Assembly: GCA_949987705.1 (NCBI GenBank)
Contig: OX465281.1
Coordinates: 221,001,978-221,065,977 of the forward strand
DNA length: 64,000 bases
From: Thereva unica
Lineage: Eukaryota; Arthropoda; Insecta; Diptera; Therevidae
Direction: 5' to 3'
Shown: in pieces, positions 33,561-45,573 of the stretch
How positions within the stretch are numbered: position 1 is the stretch's first letter
Layout: every line of letters begins with the position of its first letter
Notes under the pieces: model-generated
The model's input: the letters and a program-made list of their open reading frames with translations, nothing else
What the model was told of the DNA's origin: nothing
Databases searched by the model: none
Translations under genes and position numbers: made by a program

Positions 33561-36500
33561 CCTCCCTTATATAGATATATGACAGATTAATGGTAAGAAA
33601 TCATCGATGAAATAAACGAAGAAGCTTTTTGACTGACTATTATTTTTTTTTTTGAAAAATTTAAGCACATGTATGTATATATTGCTGACGACACTATTGG
33701 GTGATTGTGATTGCTTTGAAAATTAATTAGTAAAAAATATTTAACAATTAGTGGTTTCATTATGAATGTGGTTAACGTCGCCTGAAACCCCCACAAATTG
33801 GATAAAAGAAAAACGTGTGACAATATTAATATTGTTATTTTTTTTTAGTGAATTGATGTAGATACATACAATGGCCAGCTTAGAAATATATATAAAGAAT
33901 ATATCTTCTAACCGCTGAAAAAAAATATATATCCCATAATTTTACCTCGAGATATTTTAGAATTTTGAAAACAAGTACCAATTTGTAAATAAACGCGTCT
34001 AAATAAAATAAATTATGTTTCTTAGTCACCAGGACCGATTCGCAATAGGTGGCAGCAAAAAACTTTTACCTGATGAAAATATAATAATATTATTTTTGTT
34101 TTATTTTTGTAAGCTTTTTTTTCACTCGAACATAATTAATCATATTATTCATTGTAACGACCAAAACGGAGGTACATGGTTTATTTCCCCATAAAGCTAA
34201 ATCCCCCAAAGTCGTCTTGTAAAGTTTATAAAGGCGCCACCAAACGTATGACAAACCCTCAATAAAAATAGATGGCCTAAAATAAATCTCAAATAAGAGT
34301 GAAATAAAAAAAATGAAATTTTAAAAATAAAACTTCAGAGTGAAAAGCACAACTTCGCTGGTTGTATATACCAGCGAGAAATGCCGCCACCGTTTGCCGC
34401 TGTCGTTGTTGTCGTTGTCGTCGTCGTCGCCGACAACACACAGTGATTGTGTAGTGATGATAATAAAAAGCGAGAATCCCGCGCGCAGTCACAATATGAG
34501 GACGAAATGGTCAGTAGCTTGCGCGGGTGAATAATACTTATTGCTTGCTCGGCTTTGAATCATGCTTTATTTTTTCCCCCACCTTTTGCAAAGATTCTTC
34601 AAAGCGTATAGTACTAGACAGCGGACATGTAAATACTGGGGATTGGCGATTGGGGGAAGGCAGCACAGGCACTCCTGTGTTACCCTACCCGGCCGACTAC
34701 GACGACGACAACGACTACGACGACGCGCTAGCTTTGCATGAATCACAACAACAAGCGTTTGTGAATGAAATCGTGACTAATATATAATTACAACTAAAGT
34801 TTGTTGTTAGTTTCAATATTTTATTGCATTTTTCGCTAAGACGAGGGCAACCTCAGCCGAGGACTGGTGGCTCTCTTCTTCTATTTTAAAAATAAAAACA
34901 TCAGAGACGGCGGCAGAGCATCACGCCTAATAAATTTCGCCTCAGTGGACACTCAGGTCTTTCGTGTGACTTGTATTAGCCAAGTCTAATCAGAAATTGG
35001 CAACAGAAACTACCTGGCTTAGTCAGTGATGGTATATTTAGCACAGTTTCAGACTTGAAACGCGACTTTTATCCATTGTTATTGAGAACTAAAGCCATAT
35101 AGATATGATACCTCAAACCGATTTTCAGAAATCATGGACCAATTACAGAACCAAACAGCCATATACCCATATCTCCTCTTCTTCCATTATTTTTTTTTGT
35201 TTTTTTAATTTTATTTTCCTGTGGAGAAAATCAACTGATAAACACCACCACCACCTACTTGCCACTATTTTTATTTTAATCTATACAAAAAAAAAATAAA
35301 AAAAAAGTCGATTTTTCGGTGCTTTTGTGTATTAGATACTTCTATACTGGATTTGCGTTCTTTGCGGCTGGCAGTGAGCTATTTTAAGACATTTGGGCGC
35401 GAGTAAGATTTGCCTGTCTAGAGTTTTAACTTTCTGGCCCACTAGTGTAAAGATGCCAAGTACACTCGAAAGAAACAAACGCGCTTCTTCGTTCCTTTTA
35501 GAATCTCTCTCGCATAATAAAGGAAAATGGGGATATTTCAACTAATTATAACGTTTGTAATTTTATTTATTTATTTATTTATTTATTTTTTCCCCCTTTT
35601 CTTTTCAGCCCAACAATCCTAAGATAACCACCAAAACAATTTCCTTCCATTTTTACAATTCCTTAAAGAAAATTAAAAAAAAAACTATTAAACAAGTTCT
35701 GAACATTGACCTGAAAAAATAATACGTATTTAAAAAATCCTAAAAATACGCGTTTTTATAAACAATGTAAGTGTGTGAGAGAGAATCATCATCATATATA
35801 TAGTAAGACATCGCCCGTTGGATAATCTTGTAGATATGTATATATCTTATTTGACAATAAATTACTTTTATTCTTTGGACATAATCTTACCTTAATAGAT
35901 TCATATGCTTATTATGAACAGGTTGTGTACGAATCACACAAGAAGACTCTCTTTGGCCTTACACTATTGCTTTCTTAATAAACAAACCGATTCAAGGTAC
36001 TAAAATTTAGTTTATATACTTAATAGTTTTTTTTACCATGTATTCTTGCTCAACTTATAAAAATTGGCTAAAAATAGATAAACAACATATTAGAGATTAG
36101 AAATTAGTTTTCTATTTTGTGCGTCAAAGTTATAAGAAAGAATAAAATATAAAATTAACAGCATAATATGTATGTAGTTCTAGATCGAATATGATGCAAT
36201 GTATTCTGGTAGGTATATAATGTATGTTTCAAAATATTTACAAAATTTTAATAAGAAAAACTTCATAAGTAATTATGTTTGGGTTTCTTGTTTTTACCAC
36301 AAGTTCCTAGAAAATTCTTTTTATGATAATAATAGAATTTTTTTTATAGTGAAGGCCACATGTCAATCAATAGTTCGGTAAAGCTTGGACGACAGGGAAA
36401 GGGTTTTTTGTTCTTTTTTTTTACATTTTTTCTTAGTTCAAAATATGCTATGTATTTAATATAATTTATAAGAAGACTTTGAGTATCCTGCAAAAAAATA

Positions 36501-36731
36501 ATAAAGAATAGAGACGAAATCATTCTGCGATCAAAACGGTTTTGAGAGCTGATAAAAATCCAATAAATATAGCCATTCGTTATTAACTTTTATTATTGAG
36601 ACAATAATACTAATACTGATTATATTATCCGAAGTGACTGTTACTAAAAGACACCAAAGCTGGCATGTGCGGTAGGACCCAGGGAGTGAGATAGGGAAGA
36701 AGACCAAAGCTAAGATAATAAAATGTCTTAA
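33561..36731. other. Noncoding DNA with simple repeats
   Basis: There is a GTC/GTT trinucleotide-rich tract at 34390-34432, a CGA-rich tract at 34700-34730 and a TTTA tetranucleotide run at 35562-35590. One open frame on the plus strand spans 34527-34787 and includes the CGA tract, reading PADYDDDNDYDDALALHES. It might be a real exon but has no recognisable family and no convincing splice sites. Nothing else is supported. Confidence 0.4.
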
Positions 36732-36835
36732 GGCAGTACGACTAACGACTACGACTGCATTCTGATGCAGTGCGAGCAATTTCATCAGAATTTTGCACAA
36801 ATTTGTACAAATTTTGATGCCGTGTGCGAACAGCC
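36732..36835. mobile_element. Small Harbinger-type MITE candidate
   Basis: The ends GGCAGTACG and CGAACAGCC are imperfect inverted repeats, and TAA lies on both sides (36729-36731 and 36836-36838), as in PIF/Harbinger MITEs. The ends are short and diverged, so this is tentative. Confidence 0.45.
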
Positions 36836-37201
36836 TAATGTGGCAATTTACATTAACAACTGAATGTGGAAACTTACATTAACTTCAACCTTGGACTGCA
36901 CTGTACTGCGCTTTGTCTTAGGCTAATTTATCTAAAACTGCTTCGCACTGCATACCAATTTCCAAAAAAAAATCATATGAAGTTATCATTGCAATTGCTG
37001 TAAAAATGGATGACGAAAAATTGATAGAATTATGTCATAGGTCACATAGTCGTTTATGTCGTGGTCAATGTCTAATAGCAAGCTTAGCTTGAGATATAAA
37101 AAGGTTAAGGGTAGCCTGGAGAAGGCAGTGAGCCTAACGGTTAAACCTTTAGATGCTGTATGAGTTGATTTTTTTAACAGCCGACTGACCCACTACCGTC
37201 G

Positions 37202-38439
37202 CACAGTGGGACCAAATCCAAAAAAGCTGGCCAAAAGTCTAAAAAAAAGTTTATAGATTGCGGGTTTTTTGGGGGATGATTCGAGGACACTTCCAATAGT
37301 GAGCAATCAGTTACGGAAGGTTAGATTTTTTTCTACGGACTGAGAAATTGTAGTTGCTACTTTACTCTTATTGCTTATTTTTAAACGTTAATATTGTGAA
37401 AAAAGGTTAACGTTTTCAAAACGCTATAAAAACTTAAGTAACCAAGCAATCGTGGTCGTGTAAAGTGGAATTTTCTTTGGAAGGTATGTAGAGTATAAAA
37501 AAAATTGCACTATACCCATTAAGCAAGTATATAATACACAGTAAGCATCTATTACACGTGCTTTTTCTGAATTAGGATTGTAAGAATGCGATATATATTG
37601 GACAAAAAGTAATATTGCTCCACTCTGCTTCACTGGAAAACTTGCTGGGCGTTGTTGGTAAAGGTGTATTTCTTCACCTCCAAAAAAAAATCCGCTGCCC
37701 AAAATTGCCCCTCCGTGTTTTAAGGGGTCACATACGTCCAGCACTAGCCCATGGAAATGGTACTTCAATATTGCAAAAATTCGGGATAAGGTTTTATTTT
37801 TGGGATGTGTGTGGGGTCAGTGTGAGCTTAAATCTGAGTTTTCGGGATTCTAACCCACTCCCCCCCCCCAATTTGGCCGCCATCTTGGAAAAGGTGCGCA
37901 AATGGTTTTTCCATTATATATCTCCGTAACAGTACATCTTACAGAAAATTTGCAAGGGCACTTTTTGTTTATAATTAAATTTTCTGCAATATATTAGCAA
38001 GACATTTTTGAGTAAATTTAATAATTAAGAAGTTATCCGCCTCAGAACACCAAAATTAGTCACAGTATTTTCTTTTAATGGCTATAGCTCTGAATGTTCG
38101 ACATCAGAAGATAAAGATACAACTTTTACTTGTATTCACAATGATTTTCTTCTGTAATTGCATTCTTAAAAATTCTTATTTTGTTTTTCTAATAAACAAT
38201 AACTTCTTAATAAAATAACTTGCTTATAAAAAAATTAATCAAAAGTATTAAACATTATATTAAAACAAATTTTTTGATTTTTTTAAGAGGTTATGTTAAC
38301 CATATTGAGTCCGCCATTTTGAAAATCGACAATCGGATTCGTCATCAGCGACCCCGAAACCCCCTAAGTGAGATGTTTTGGTATCATTTAATGCACTTTT
38401 TGGCTTTTGGCCAGCTTTTTTGGATTTGGTCCCACTGTG
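37202..38439. mobile_element. Transib-like non-autonomous element, 1238 bp
   Basis: Perfect 36-bp terminal inverted repeats (37202-37237, 38404-38439) start CACAGTGGGACCAAATCC. A perfect 5-bp GC-rich duplication CGTCG lies at 37197-37201 and 38440-38444. CACAGTG at the very end plus a 5-bp GC-rich duplication is the Transib signature; the heptamer is identical to the V(D)J recombination signal heptamer. The interior has no RAG1-like transposase. A 114-codon open frame on the minus strand (37768-37424) has no family I know. Confidence 0.8.
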
Positions 38440-40864
38440 CGTCGGGGTTAGCTTAAGACATTGACGTAACTAAGGCGCCCACCCCAGAATAGCCATGCCC
38501 CCCCCCCCCCATAAAAAGGCCTGGATTTTCAAAACTCGCCACACGCTCTATGGAAAAACGAAAAAGTATTGCCCATGAAGGTGAAGAAAGATCTCACTCC
38601 CAAGTTAATGTAGTCTTTCTGGTGAGCTCAACTGGTGCAAAAAGAGGTTGTCTGCTATGAGATGCATGAATACTTGGCTTAGAAGCACAATGATCCAGGA
38701 CACATTTTCAATATTCATAATCAGCTAATTAAAGGAAAAATGCCAGTATATTTTTTGTGACAAAATGGATGTCCTGTAGTTTTCCAATCACGTTTCAGCG
38801 AATTCCGGAAAGAGAAAGATATAAAAAATCACTATACCAGCGCTTATGGATGAGCGGGAGGACTATATTGTTTGGATCTAGTAATTTGTATGGAAATATT
38901 TTAGATGAGCAGTCCATTATTACATGTCAAAATCTAGAAATAAAAAGTCTTTCATCTTCATACAAAACTTTCACGTCGTTAGTTGTGTCGTGCATATATG
39001 AACATCACTTTTGAGCACAACTCAACGCATATATTGTAAACTTGGCGAGATAAAGCCAGATTCTCTCCCTTCGATAAAATATGCGGAACAGAATAGGGAG
39101 AAAAATGGAATCGAATCGGATTTCAATTTCACTCGAATTAAATATACATATGTATGTCATATATGTAAATAAAATTGCCCGAAATGTGGAACATCTAATT
39201 TCGATTTGGAGTATATGTTCGACAAAATGGAATTGTGGAACACCCCCGAATGTCATTGTGGTAATGGGAGCAAATACACTGTTTGTCAAGTTCCACTGTT
39301 GCGTCTGATGGAAAATTTTGAAGGCGTGTTGTTGAGGAGCAGCTTCAGTAGGAGATCTGGAAGACGTGTTTGTTGATTCCTTGTAGGTTGATATTAGGTA
39401 TTGCTTATACCTCAGCTTGTTAAATGTTTAAAAGCGCAATCAGAAATTTCTCAGCAGCGACTGTTATTTCCTTTGAATGGGCTGTACGATCAGTGAATTT
39501 AGTAGTGTAAGTAACGGTAGTGGTTGAAAAACGCGGACGTAGAGTGGCAGAGGAAATATACATTGAGGGGAGTTTGGAGTCGCATCATTATGACCAGAAG
39601 ATCAACATCTTCCCTCATAATTGTGACACTCTTGTGAGCGATTCTACTTTTATTGCTTTTTGTCGTCAGTATCGTGATTAAGCTTGTTTTTGGAAAACGA
39701 TAGAAAATTTACTTTATTGGTGTCACGGTGCTACTAAATTGTATCTATACATGGATAGCGATCTCCTCAAGCGCTCCATGGATCCTAGTACCCACCGAAC
39801 AAAATAGTGCATGTGCATCCAGTAGCTCACTTCGATCCCCACTCTTCAAATGTTGCTTAACATCGAATTGGACCGTTGGGGAAAAGTCTAGGAATTCACA
39901 AGAGCTCGGAAAGCTAACGTGTCTCCTCCGATTGCCTTGGCAAGGGTGGCCTGTAATATTATTTTCAGTGTTGTTGGCTGCGTAGATGGTAGGTCAGTGT
40001 CTCCCATACCACTCGCTATCACATCTTGCACCTAGAGAGAGGATGATCGAATGTGGCGAACTTTGTCCGCTGCCACAAAGTCTTTTTAACGGCAGACAAT
40101 CATGATGTGTATATCGTGTCGTATTCCCCGAGAGGCGCATTGTGTGTAGAGTGTGTTTCGTCCATCCAGAGTATGATAAAATCGGCCTTGTCATACACAA
40201 TCTGGCAAAGTGCTTGTTGGTTAATAATCAAAGAAGGGCACACAATATTCGACACATTTCAAATCGAGTTGTTTCATTGTACGACGAACAAAACCCCATG
40301 GAAGACAGACATTTTTTTCAATTTGCGAGAACCATATTTTTGCCGATTTGAAGAGGTGAAAGGAATGTCGTGGGCCTCACAGCACTAACCATGATGTGAA
40401 GGCGCCTGAGATCTGGCATGGTGGAAGAGTTCATCTGGGCGCAGAGGCCATTTTTCGTAATTTTCGTTTGCACCCTCCCCTTTTATGAGAAAATTGAATG
40501 TTAGAGGGGTGTCTTGTAGGACATTTAATGTACTTTCACGAAATATAAGGGTTTTTGTTAATAACGTTTATATTCTTCGAGTTGTAGTAGGTGGGCCTTT
40601 TCTAAGTTTTCGCAGAAAAGACACAAAATCACTGTTTTTCAGAAAATCAAAGTAGACTAATGCATTTGGAAAGACATTTTGTCTGTCATCTTGGAAAAAC
40701 GTATAGTTTTCAAAATACATATAAGCGAAAAACTAAAGAAAGTGGAAAAATATTGAGGTTTTTTGCGATTATGGTTGTGCAGCCGACTTCTTACAAGGCG
40801 GAAAACTTGAAATTCGGATTCAGCACCCAACATTTACAACCGCTGAGAAAAAACTTCGTTCGAC
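38440..40864. other. Unassigned region with poly(C) run
   Basis: A C run lies at 38498-38510. Decayed coding-like text appears on the plus strand at 39180-39300 (CPKCGTSNFDLEYMF, then ECHCGNGSKYTVCQ, zinc-finger-like Cys pairs). On the minus strand around 40240-40110 there is CQIVYDKADFIILWMDETHS. They might be remnants of a transposase, but I do not recognise the family and stops are frequent. No features are assigned. Confidence 0.3.
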
Positions 40865-41325
40865 TCGGTAAATAGGAGCTTTATATGGCAGGCACTACGA
40901 CAACGTGGACTGCCTGTTAAAATAATGGAATTGATAAAAGCCCTATGCAACAATTCCGAAAGCAGAGTTCTCCATAATGAAAAATTATCCCACAGCTTTG
41001 AGATTAATTCAGGAGTACGACAAGGATGCCTACGTCGAATTCTAAAAATCCGCTGGCAAGATAGAATTTCAAACGACGAACTATGGCGCCGTGCCGGCCA
41101 AGAAAGGATAGACGACCAAATAAGGCGAAGGAAATGGAATTGGATTGGCCACACTTTGGGACGCGAAAACGAGAATCTAGCCAAACAGGACCTTAATTGG
41201 AATCTGCAAGGATCCCAACTGGGAGATCTTGGTCAGAGCTGAGAGCTGTCACGCAAAACAGAGTCCGCTGGAGGGCAACTGTTTCGGCCCTATGTCCCAT
41301 GAGGGATAAAAGGAGCGTAAAGTAA
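40865..41325 (+). mobile_element. Family B RTE-like LINE, copy with clean internal deletion
   Basis: The text IMELIKALCNNSESRVLHNE, INSGVRQGCL jumps directly to RRILKIRWQDRISNDELWRR, QERIDDQIRRRKWNWIGHTL and ENLAKQDLNWN. The lost part (including YADD) corresponds to about 530 bp present in the copy at 1-1005. The 3' end reads GGGATAAAAGGAGCGTAAAG followed by a TAAG tail (41320-41333). It is a pseudogene. Confidence 0.85.
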
Positions 41326-41629
41326 GTAAGTAAGAATTTATAAACATCTTCGTTTTCATCTTCGGATTATTACTTAGACACTAAACTTACACTACTAATT
41401 TAAATGACTACTTATTTAATTTTATTATTGCTACTTGACAAAAAAATGACATTTCCCTTTAATCCCAAAAATTTCCCATGAGTGAACCAAAATTTCCCAT
41501 GAGTGAATTATATTTGAATGAGGGAATTCTTATTCACACCAAATTGAGTGTTTACTTTTAACGAATCACTTCATTCAGGAGTGTTCACTTTAAGTGTACG
41601 TACACTTAGTTTTTATTCACTCCATCCAA

Positions 41630-41956
41630 GACCGGTTCTACACATTCAACTTTGCATTCCACTTTTTGACGTTCAACTTTTTTTTCTCTTTCACTCCAAT
41701 GCAAAGTTTGAAACAGACTAGAGTTGAAAGGAAACTGGAAAGCAGCTCAGAATGGAATGGAAATTTGCGTTCAACTTTTGTGTTTTCGTTCAACATTTTT
41801 ATGAGTGTGCGAATATGTATGAATATGAGTGTACACGGATAGCAAAGACAGCCGAGATTTTCGATCTGCTTCTTGAATAGTTGAAAATGTGTAGACGCGA
41901 GCGACAGAATTGAAAGTCAAAAAATGGAAAGCAAAGTTGAATGTGTAGAACCGGTC
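41630..41956. mobile_element. Foldback MITE, 327 bp
   Basis: It has perfect 26-bp inverted ends (41630-41655 and 41931-41956) starting GACCGGTTCTACACATTC. Similarity continues further inward with mismatches (TTTTTGAC-TTCAA). The target duplication is unclear. Confidence 0.8.
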
Positions 41957-42408
41957 CAATGTTAAAATTCTTAACAACAGGAAAATCAGTTCTGTTTTCA
42001 ACTCTTTTGATTGCTTTACGATAGTATTCCATTCAAATGTATACAAACTAGTATTTGAAAAAAAAAATGCAGTTTCGAAAATGGTTTTTTTTGCACCTCT
42101 TTTTATTTACTTCAATTTTAAGTTGAAAATTGTGTAATTCCCAGTGTTAGTCACTTGACACGGGTAAAAATGAGATTACTTTTGAGACCCTTTTTCCACG
42201 TAAAAACCAAAAACCCTCCAAAAAGGTACATCCTAAACGGAAACCCATTTATCACTGGATACCAAATGAAAATAGGTGTTTAACTGATAAAGCAACAAAA
42301 AATTTCCAACAAAACAAAAACAAAAAATTCGTACACGCAGGAAGGCAGGTAGCTAACATAAGTTTCCAAAGGTTAAAAATTAACTTCTATATATTTCTAA
42401 ACAGTTTT

Positions 42409-42624
42409 GTGTCCCCAGCATTAAAATCTGACCAACTTTCAAAAATTTTCCGGAAATTACCGCCATCGCCAGTTGATCACCTAAAACCTGTAGAAATCAC
42501 GTCGCATTTGCATGTTTCGATTGAGTCAGCCAAAAACCAGTTTTTCATATCAAATATGCACAAGGAACAATTATTATCATCGTCGACGACGAATCGAGTC
42601 GGTTTACCTTCAAAGGTCGTTTAG
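42409..42624 (+). other. Open frame of unknown nature
   Basis: This is a plus-strand frame of about 70 codons after a possible acceptor (TTTCTAAACAG at 42394-42404). It reads KIFRKLPPSPVDHLKPVEIT and SSSTTNRVGLPSKVV, then a stop. Codon use is not obviously biased and there is no known domain. It could be a terminal exon of a nested gene or chance; I lean to chance. Confidence 0.2.
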
Positions 42625-43368
42625 ATGCAACAATATATACCGCTTTTGTACCGCGTAGCCACACACACATACAAACAGAAAATGATAATAGTAACCGTTT
42701 TTATATGTTGTTTTTTTTGTAGATGAATTTTGTATTTATAACAACAAAAAAGTGTTTTTTTATATAATTATTTACCTGTGATAGTATGGAATTTCTTATA
42801 CAAGTATAGAGAAAAAATACACTTGGTTATAAAGGTAAAAATGTATTTGGAAAAATATAAATGAAAGTCTCAAATGGCAATGAAATTAAATCTAGCGAAT
42901 GCCTCTCCACTTGTTGGGTTTTTTATATGAGAAAATTTAGCGTTTTTAAAGACAATTTTAAAACAAATACTGCGCATATGTGTAATATGAAAACATTGTG
43001 TATTATTTAGTAGAAATAAAAATAAAAAAAAATATTGTAAATTTAGTCCAGTCAAATAGTACTGGGTTGGTTAGGATCAGTGTATCCACTCTGTCAGCGC
43101 TTGGTCGTATCCATTACAGTACAGAAAAAGTATCCAATCGTATCCATAACCTTTCTGTACGTATCCATAGGAAACTAAATGAGCACATACTTGTATATTT
43201 GCGGGTTCTGTTTTTACTGGGGTAACGCTGAGTCTGCTAGAAAGGGTTGTGACGCCGCCTCCATGAGATCACAGAAGACTTGAGGAAATTTTCCTTTTGT
43301 GATGATAACAACGTCACCCGTGTAAAGTAGAGCAAAAACCGTGATTTAAGTGGCTCCAGTTCAAGTTA

Positions 43369-43698
43369 GGCGGCCCAAACACTCAGTTTTCACTGCGCAG
43401 ATGAGCTGTGTAAAAAAACTGTACGATAAACTGACCTGAAAGCGTGTGGGATCATCAGTTCATTGTACAGTTTTTTTGTTCAGTCTCATCATTTTGTTGA
43501 TTTGAATCAAATCAGACGGAACTGAACGATAAACTGTCTGACCTGCGCAGTTTATCGGAGCAAAAGAAGATCCAGAAGCTCAGGTCTGAGGACTGAGTGG
43601 AAATAGTTCTAAACTGCTTAGTTCACACAGTTTTTTCGTTTAGACATGACGTCACACGTGATAAGCTACGTAGTTAAACTGAAGCTGTGTGGGCCTCT
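43369..43698. mobile_element. PIF/Harbinger-type MITE, 330 bp
   Basis: The ends GGCGGCCCAAACACTCAGTT and, read inward from the right, GAGGCCCACACAGCTTCAGT are imperfect inverted repeats. TTA lies on both sides (43366-43368, 43699-43701). The interior contains several CAGTTTATCG and AACTGTACG-type words in both orientations. Confidence 0.65.
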
Positions 43699-44060
43699 TT
43701 AGAGCAGGCTCTTGAAACCTAATCTCAGCCTCGCGTAGCTCATCAAACACAACTTATAATGCAAAGTACGTCACAACTTTGAGAAAATAGTATGTAGCAG
43801 ACATTAGAAATTAATTCTGCTGATTAGACAAGAAGAAACGGTAATAGATATAGATTTTGAAAAATGAAAATTAAATTACGATAAGCGCGAACGTATTCTT
43901 TTTCGGGAAACGTATCATCGTAATCATATGATTTTTTCCCAATAAATATTATCCAAAATGATACGAACGTATCCAAAGTGGCAGCACTGGTTGGAAGTAG
44001 GGAATCCAATCAGGTCGCGAATCCGCGGGATTTGCGAGACTGCAAAAAATCATAGAGCCA

Positions 44061-44213
44061 ATTCAGGCCAATTCTAAACTATGCTGGAATTTCCATACAT
44101 AGTAACATACATTGTAATTTCGAAATTACTCTCCGTTACAGCAGAGTTTATGCTAGCGATGTAAGAATATTCCAGCAGAATCAATCCAGCATAGTTTAGG
44201 AATTGGCCTGAAT
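44061..44213. mobile_element. MITE, 153 bp
   Basis: The inverted ends ATTCAGGCCAATT-CTAAACT (44061-44088 and 44185-44213) match apart from one inserted base. The duplication is not clear. Confidence 0.65.
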
Positions 44214-44335
44214 ACTTTATTTGGCTTACTCAGTAGTTTGTTTGACATACAATACAATTAGCCGTGAGAATAATATTCTCGTAAACTCCATGTCCGTTGG
44301 GAATCCTCTGTTGCAGGCGTAGGGTAATTTGACAT

Positions 44336-45152
44336 TTACTGTGTTTCCATGAGCCGGGCTAAAGTATTCGTTGAGTTTACAGAAGGCTTTTCTCCTCAAG
44401 GCTTTACAGAAGGCTTTTCCCCTTAAGTTATGCTGTTTCCATTACTATGATTACATGCATACTTGAAGTCGGCTTCAAGTAGACTTGAAAATCATGTAAC
44501 CTCAGATCGACTTCAAATCAAGAGCATTTAACTGTCAGTTCAAGTTCAAGTCAAGTCCTCAGTCCGGCATGTAATCGTAGTACATGACGGTTTTGTGTCG
44601 AAGTGACAGATAAGTAATTTTACGTCGGACTCAGTTGATATATGTGTAGTAAAAGCACTCAAACAAACAACTATGCAAAACCGGGCTTAACCTGACGTGT
44701 TTCGTTGAGTTTTCTTCGATTTACTGAAACTTAATACAACCCGCGTTTCTATGAACCGATTTTCCATTGTTGAGTTGTGGTTGAGTTGAAATGATACGAC
44801 TTAACTCTATACGTTTCCATTTCTGAGGTTTCACCCTGTGTACAATAAATTTGATTTCTTTAAAAGTATTTATTAAATATAACGTCTCTTCTGACGTCCA
44901 AGCGAGGCGCGACATTTGCTCTTTTTGTACCTTCGCCAGTGCACTGTATTTAGTTGTGTGCGTGAACTCTGTTCAACCTGCCCATTTTCGTTGAGTTGAG
45001 CAGAGTTGAAATTTTTTAAAGAAAACTCTTAACTGTGTCTATTTCCATAACGTATAACTTGGGTCCAACTCTGATTGAAATCTAATGGAAACTCGGTAAT
45101 GGGTGCTTACTCTGAGTTAACGCAGGGTAAACTCTGCATGGAAACTCAGTAA
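44336..45152. mobile_element. TIR element with Myb-like fragment, 817 bp
   Basis: The inverted ends TTACTGTGTTTCCATG and TTACTGAGTTTCCATG (44336-44351, 45137-45152) differ at one base. The interior repeats GTTTCCAT and GTTGAGTTG words. On the minus strand 44915-44721 begins MSRLAWTSEETLYLINTFKE. This looks like the start of a Myb/SANT-like domain, so the element may be an internally deleted Harbinger relative that kept part of its second gene. No full domain remains and no clean duplication was found. Confidence 0.55.
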
Positions 45153-45390
45153 TTGATTACGTTAGGATACACGCCTTTATGATTTTGTGTTATTCAACTA
45201 ACGAATTTAAATATTTTGTGGAGTCGACTGATTTTCAGTCGCAAATAATCAAGCGCACAACCAGTTATCAAACAAAATGAAACTTTTGTCCACACACGAG
45301 CACGAAGTTTTTTCCATAGGTTTCCATAGAAAAATCACAGAAATCTTCTACTTATTCGCAGACGTCCTGTAAAGAAATCATTCCCAAAGT

Positions 45391-45573
45391 CTAGGAAGCA
45401 AGGGTACTGCCAGAAATCCCACGCCCTCGGGGTAGTCCACCTGACGTTTTCATGATCCTCGTAAGTGTCTGCTCAATGGTTTGATCAAACATGATTCCGC
45501 TCCAAAATTTATTACTTCGCCTAATAGTAAAGCGAATACCGTTTGCAAAATCCTCAAGTTCTTGTGAAGGCAT
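45391..45573 (-). pseudogene. Fragment of a widespread arthropod repeat-associated protein
   Basis: The minus strand reads FANGIRFTIRRSNKFWSGIM, FDQTIEQTLTRIMKTSGGLP and RGRGISGS. The pattern IRRS-K-FWSG-x(4)-TIEQTLxRxxKTxGGLxRGRG is known to me from uncharacterised multi-copy proteins in many arthropod genomes, probably transposon-borne. Only about 55 codons survive, without start or flanking domains. Function unknown. Confidence 0.55.

Noticed and set aside
34289..34492. Arg/Gln-rich or poly-Thr frame that could be a yki N-terminal low-complexity exon.
   Set aside because: It is produced by a trinucleotide tract; no flanking conserved residues or good splice sites.
38440..38520. Poly(C) run as the end of a second hAT like 23216-24787.
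   Set aside because: No CAGTGGCGGATC-type end or 8-bp duplication nearby.
38757..39310. Possible transposase or zinc-finger gene.
   Set aside because: Cys pairs are visible but frames are short and broken, and no family motif could be named.
39994..40388. Possible Tc1/mariner-type transposase on the minus strand (LWMDETHS text).
   Set aside because: No DDE spacing or helix-turn-helix could be placed; left unassigned.
43040..44010. Large element with GTATCC-containing ends.
   Set aside because: Left and right segments share only short words, not an alignable inverted repeat.
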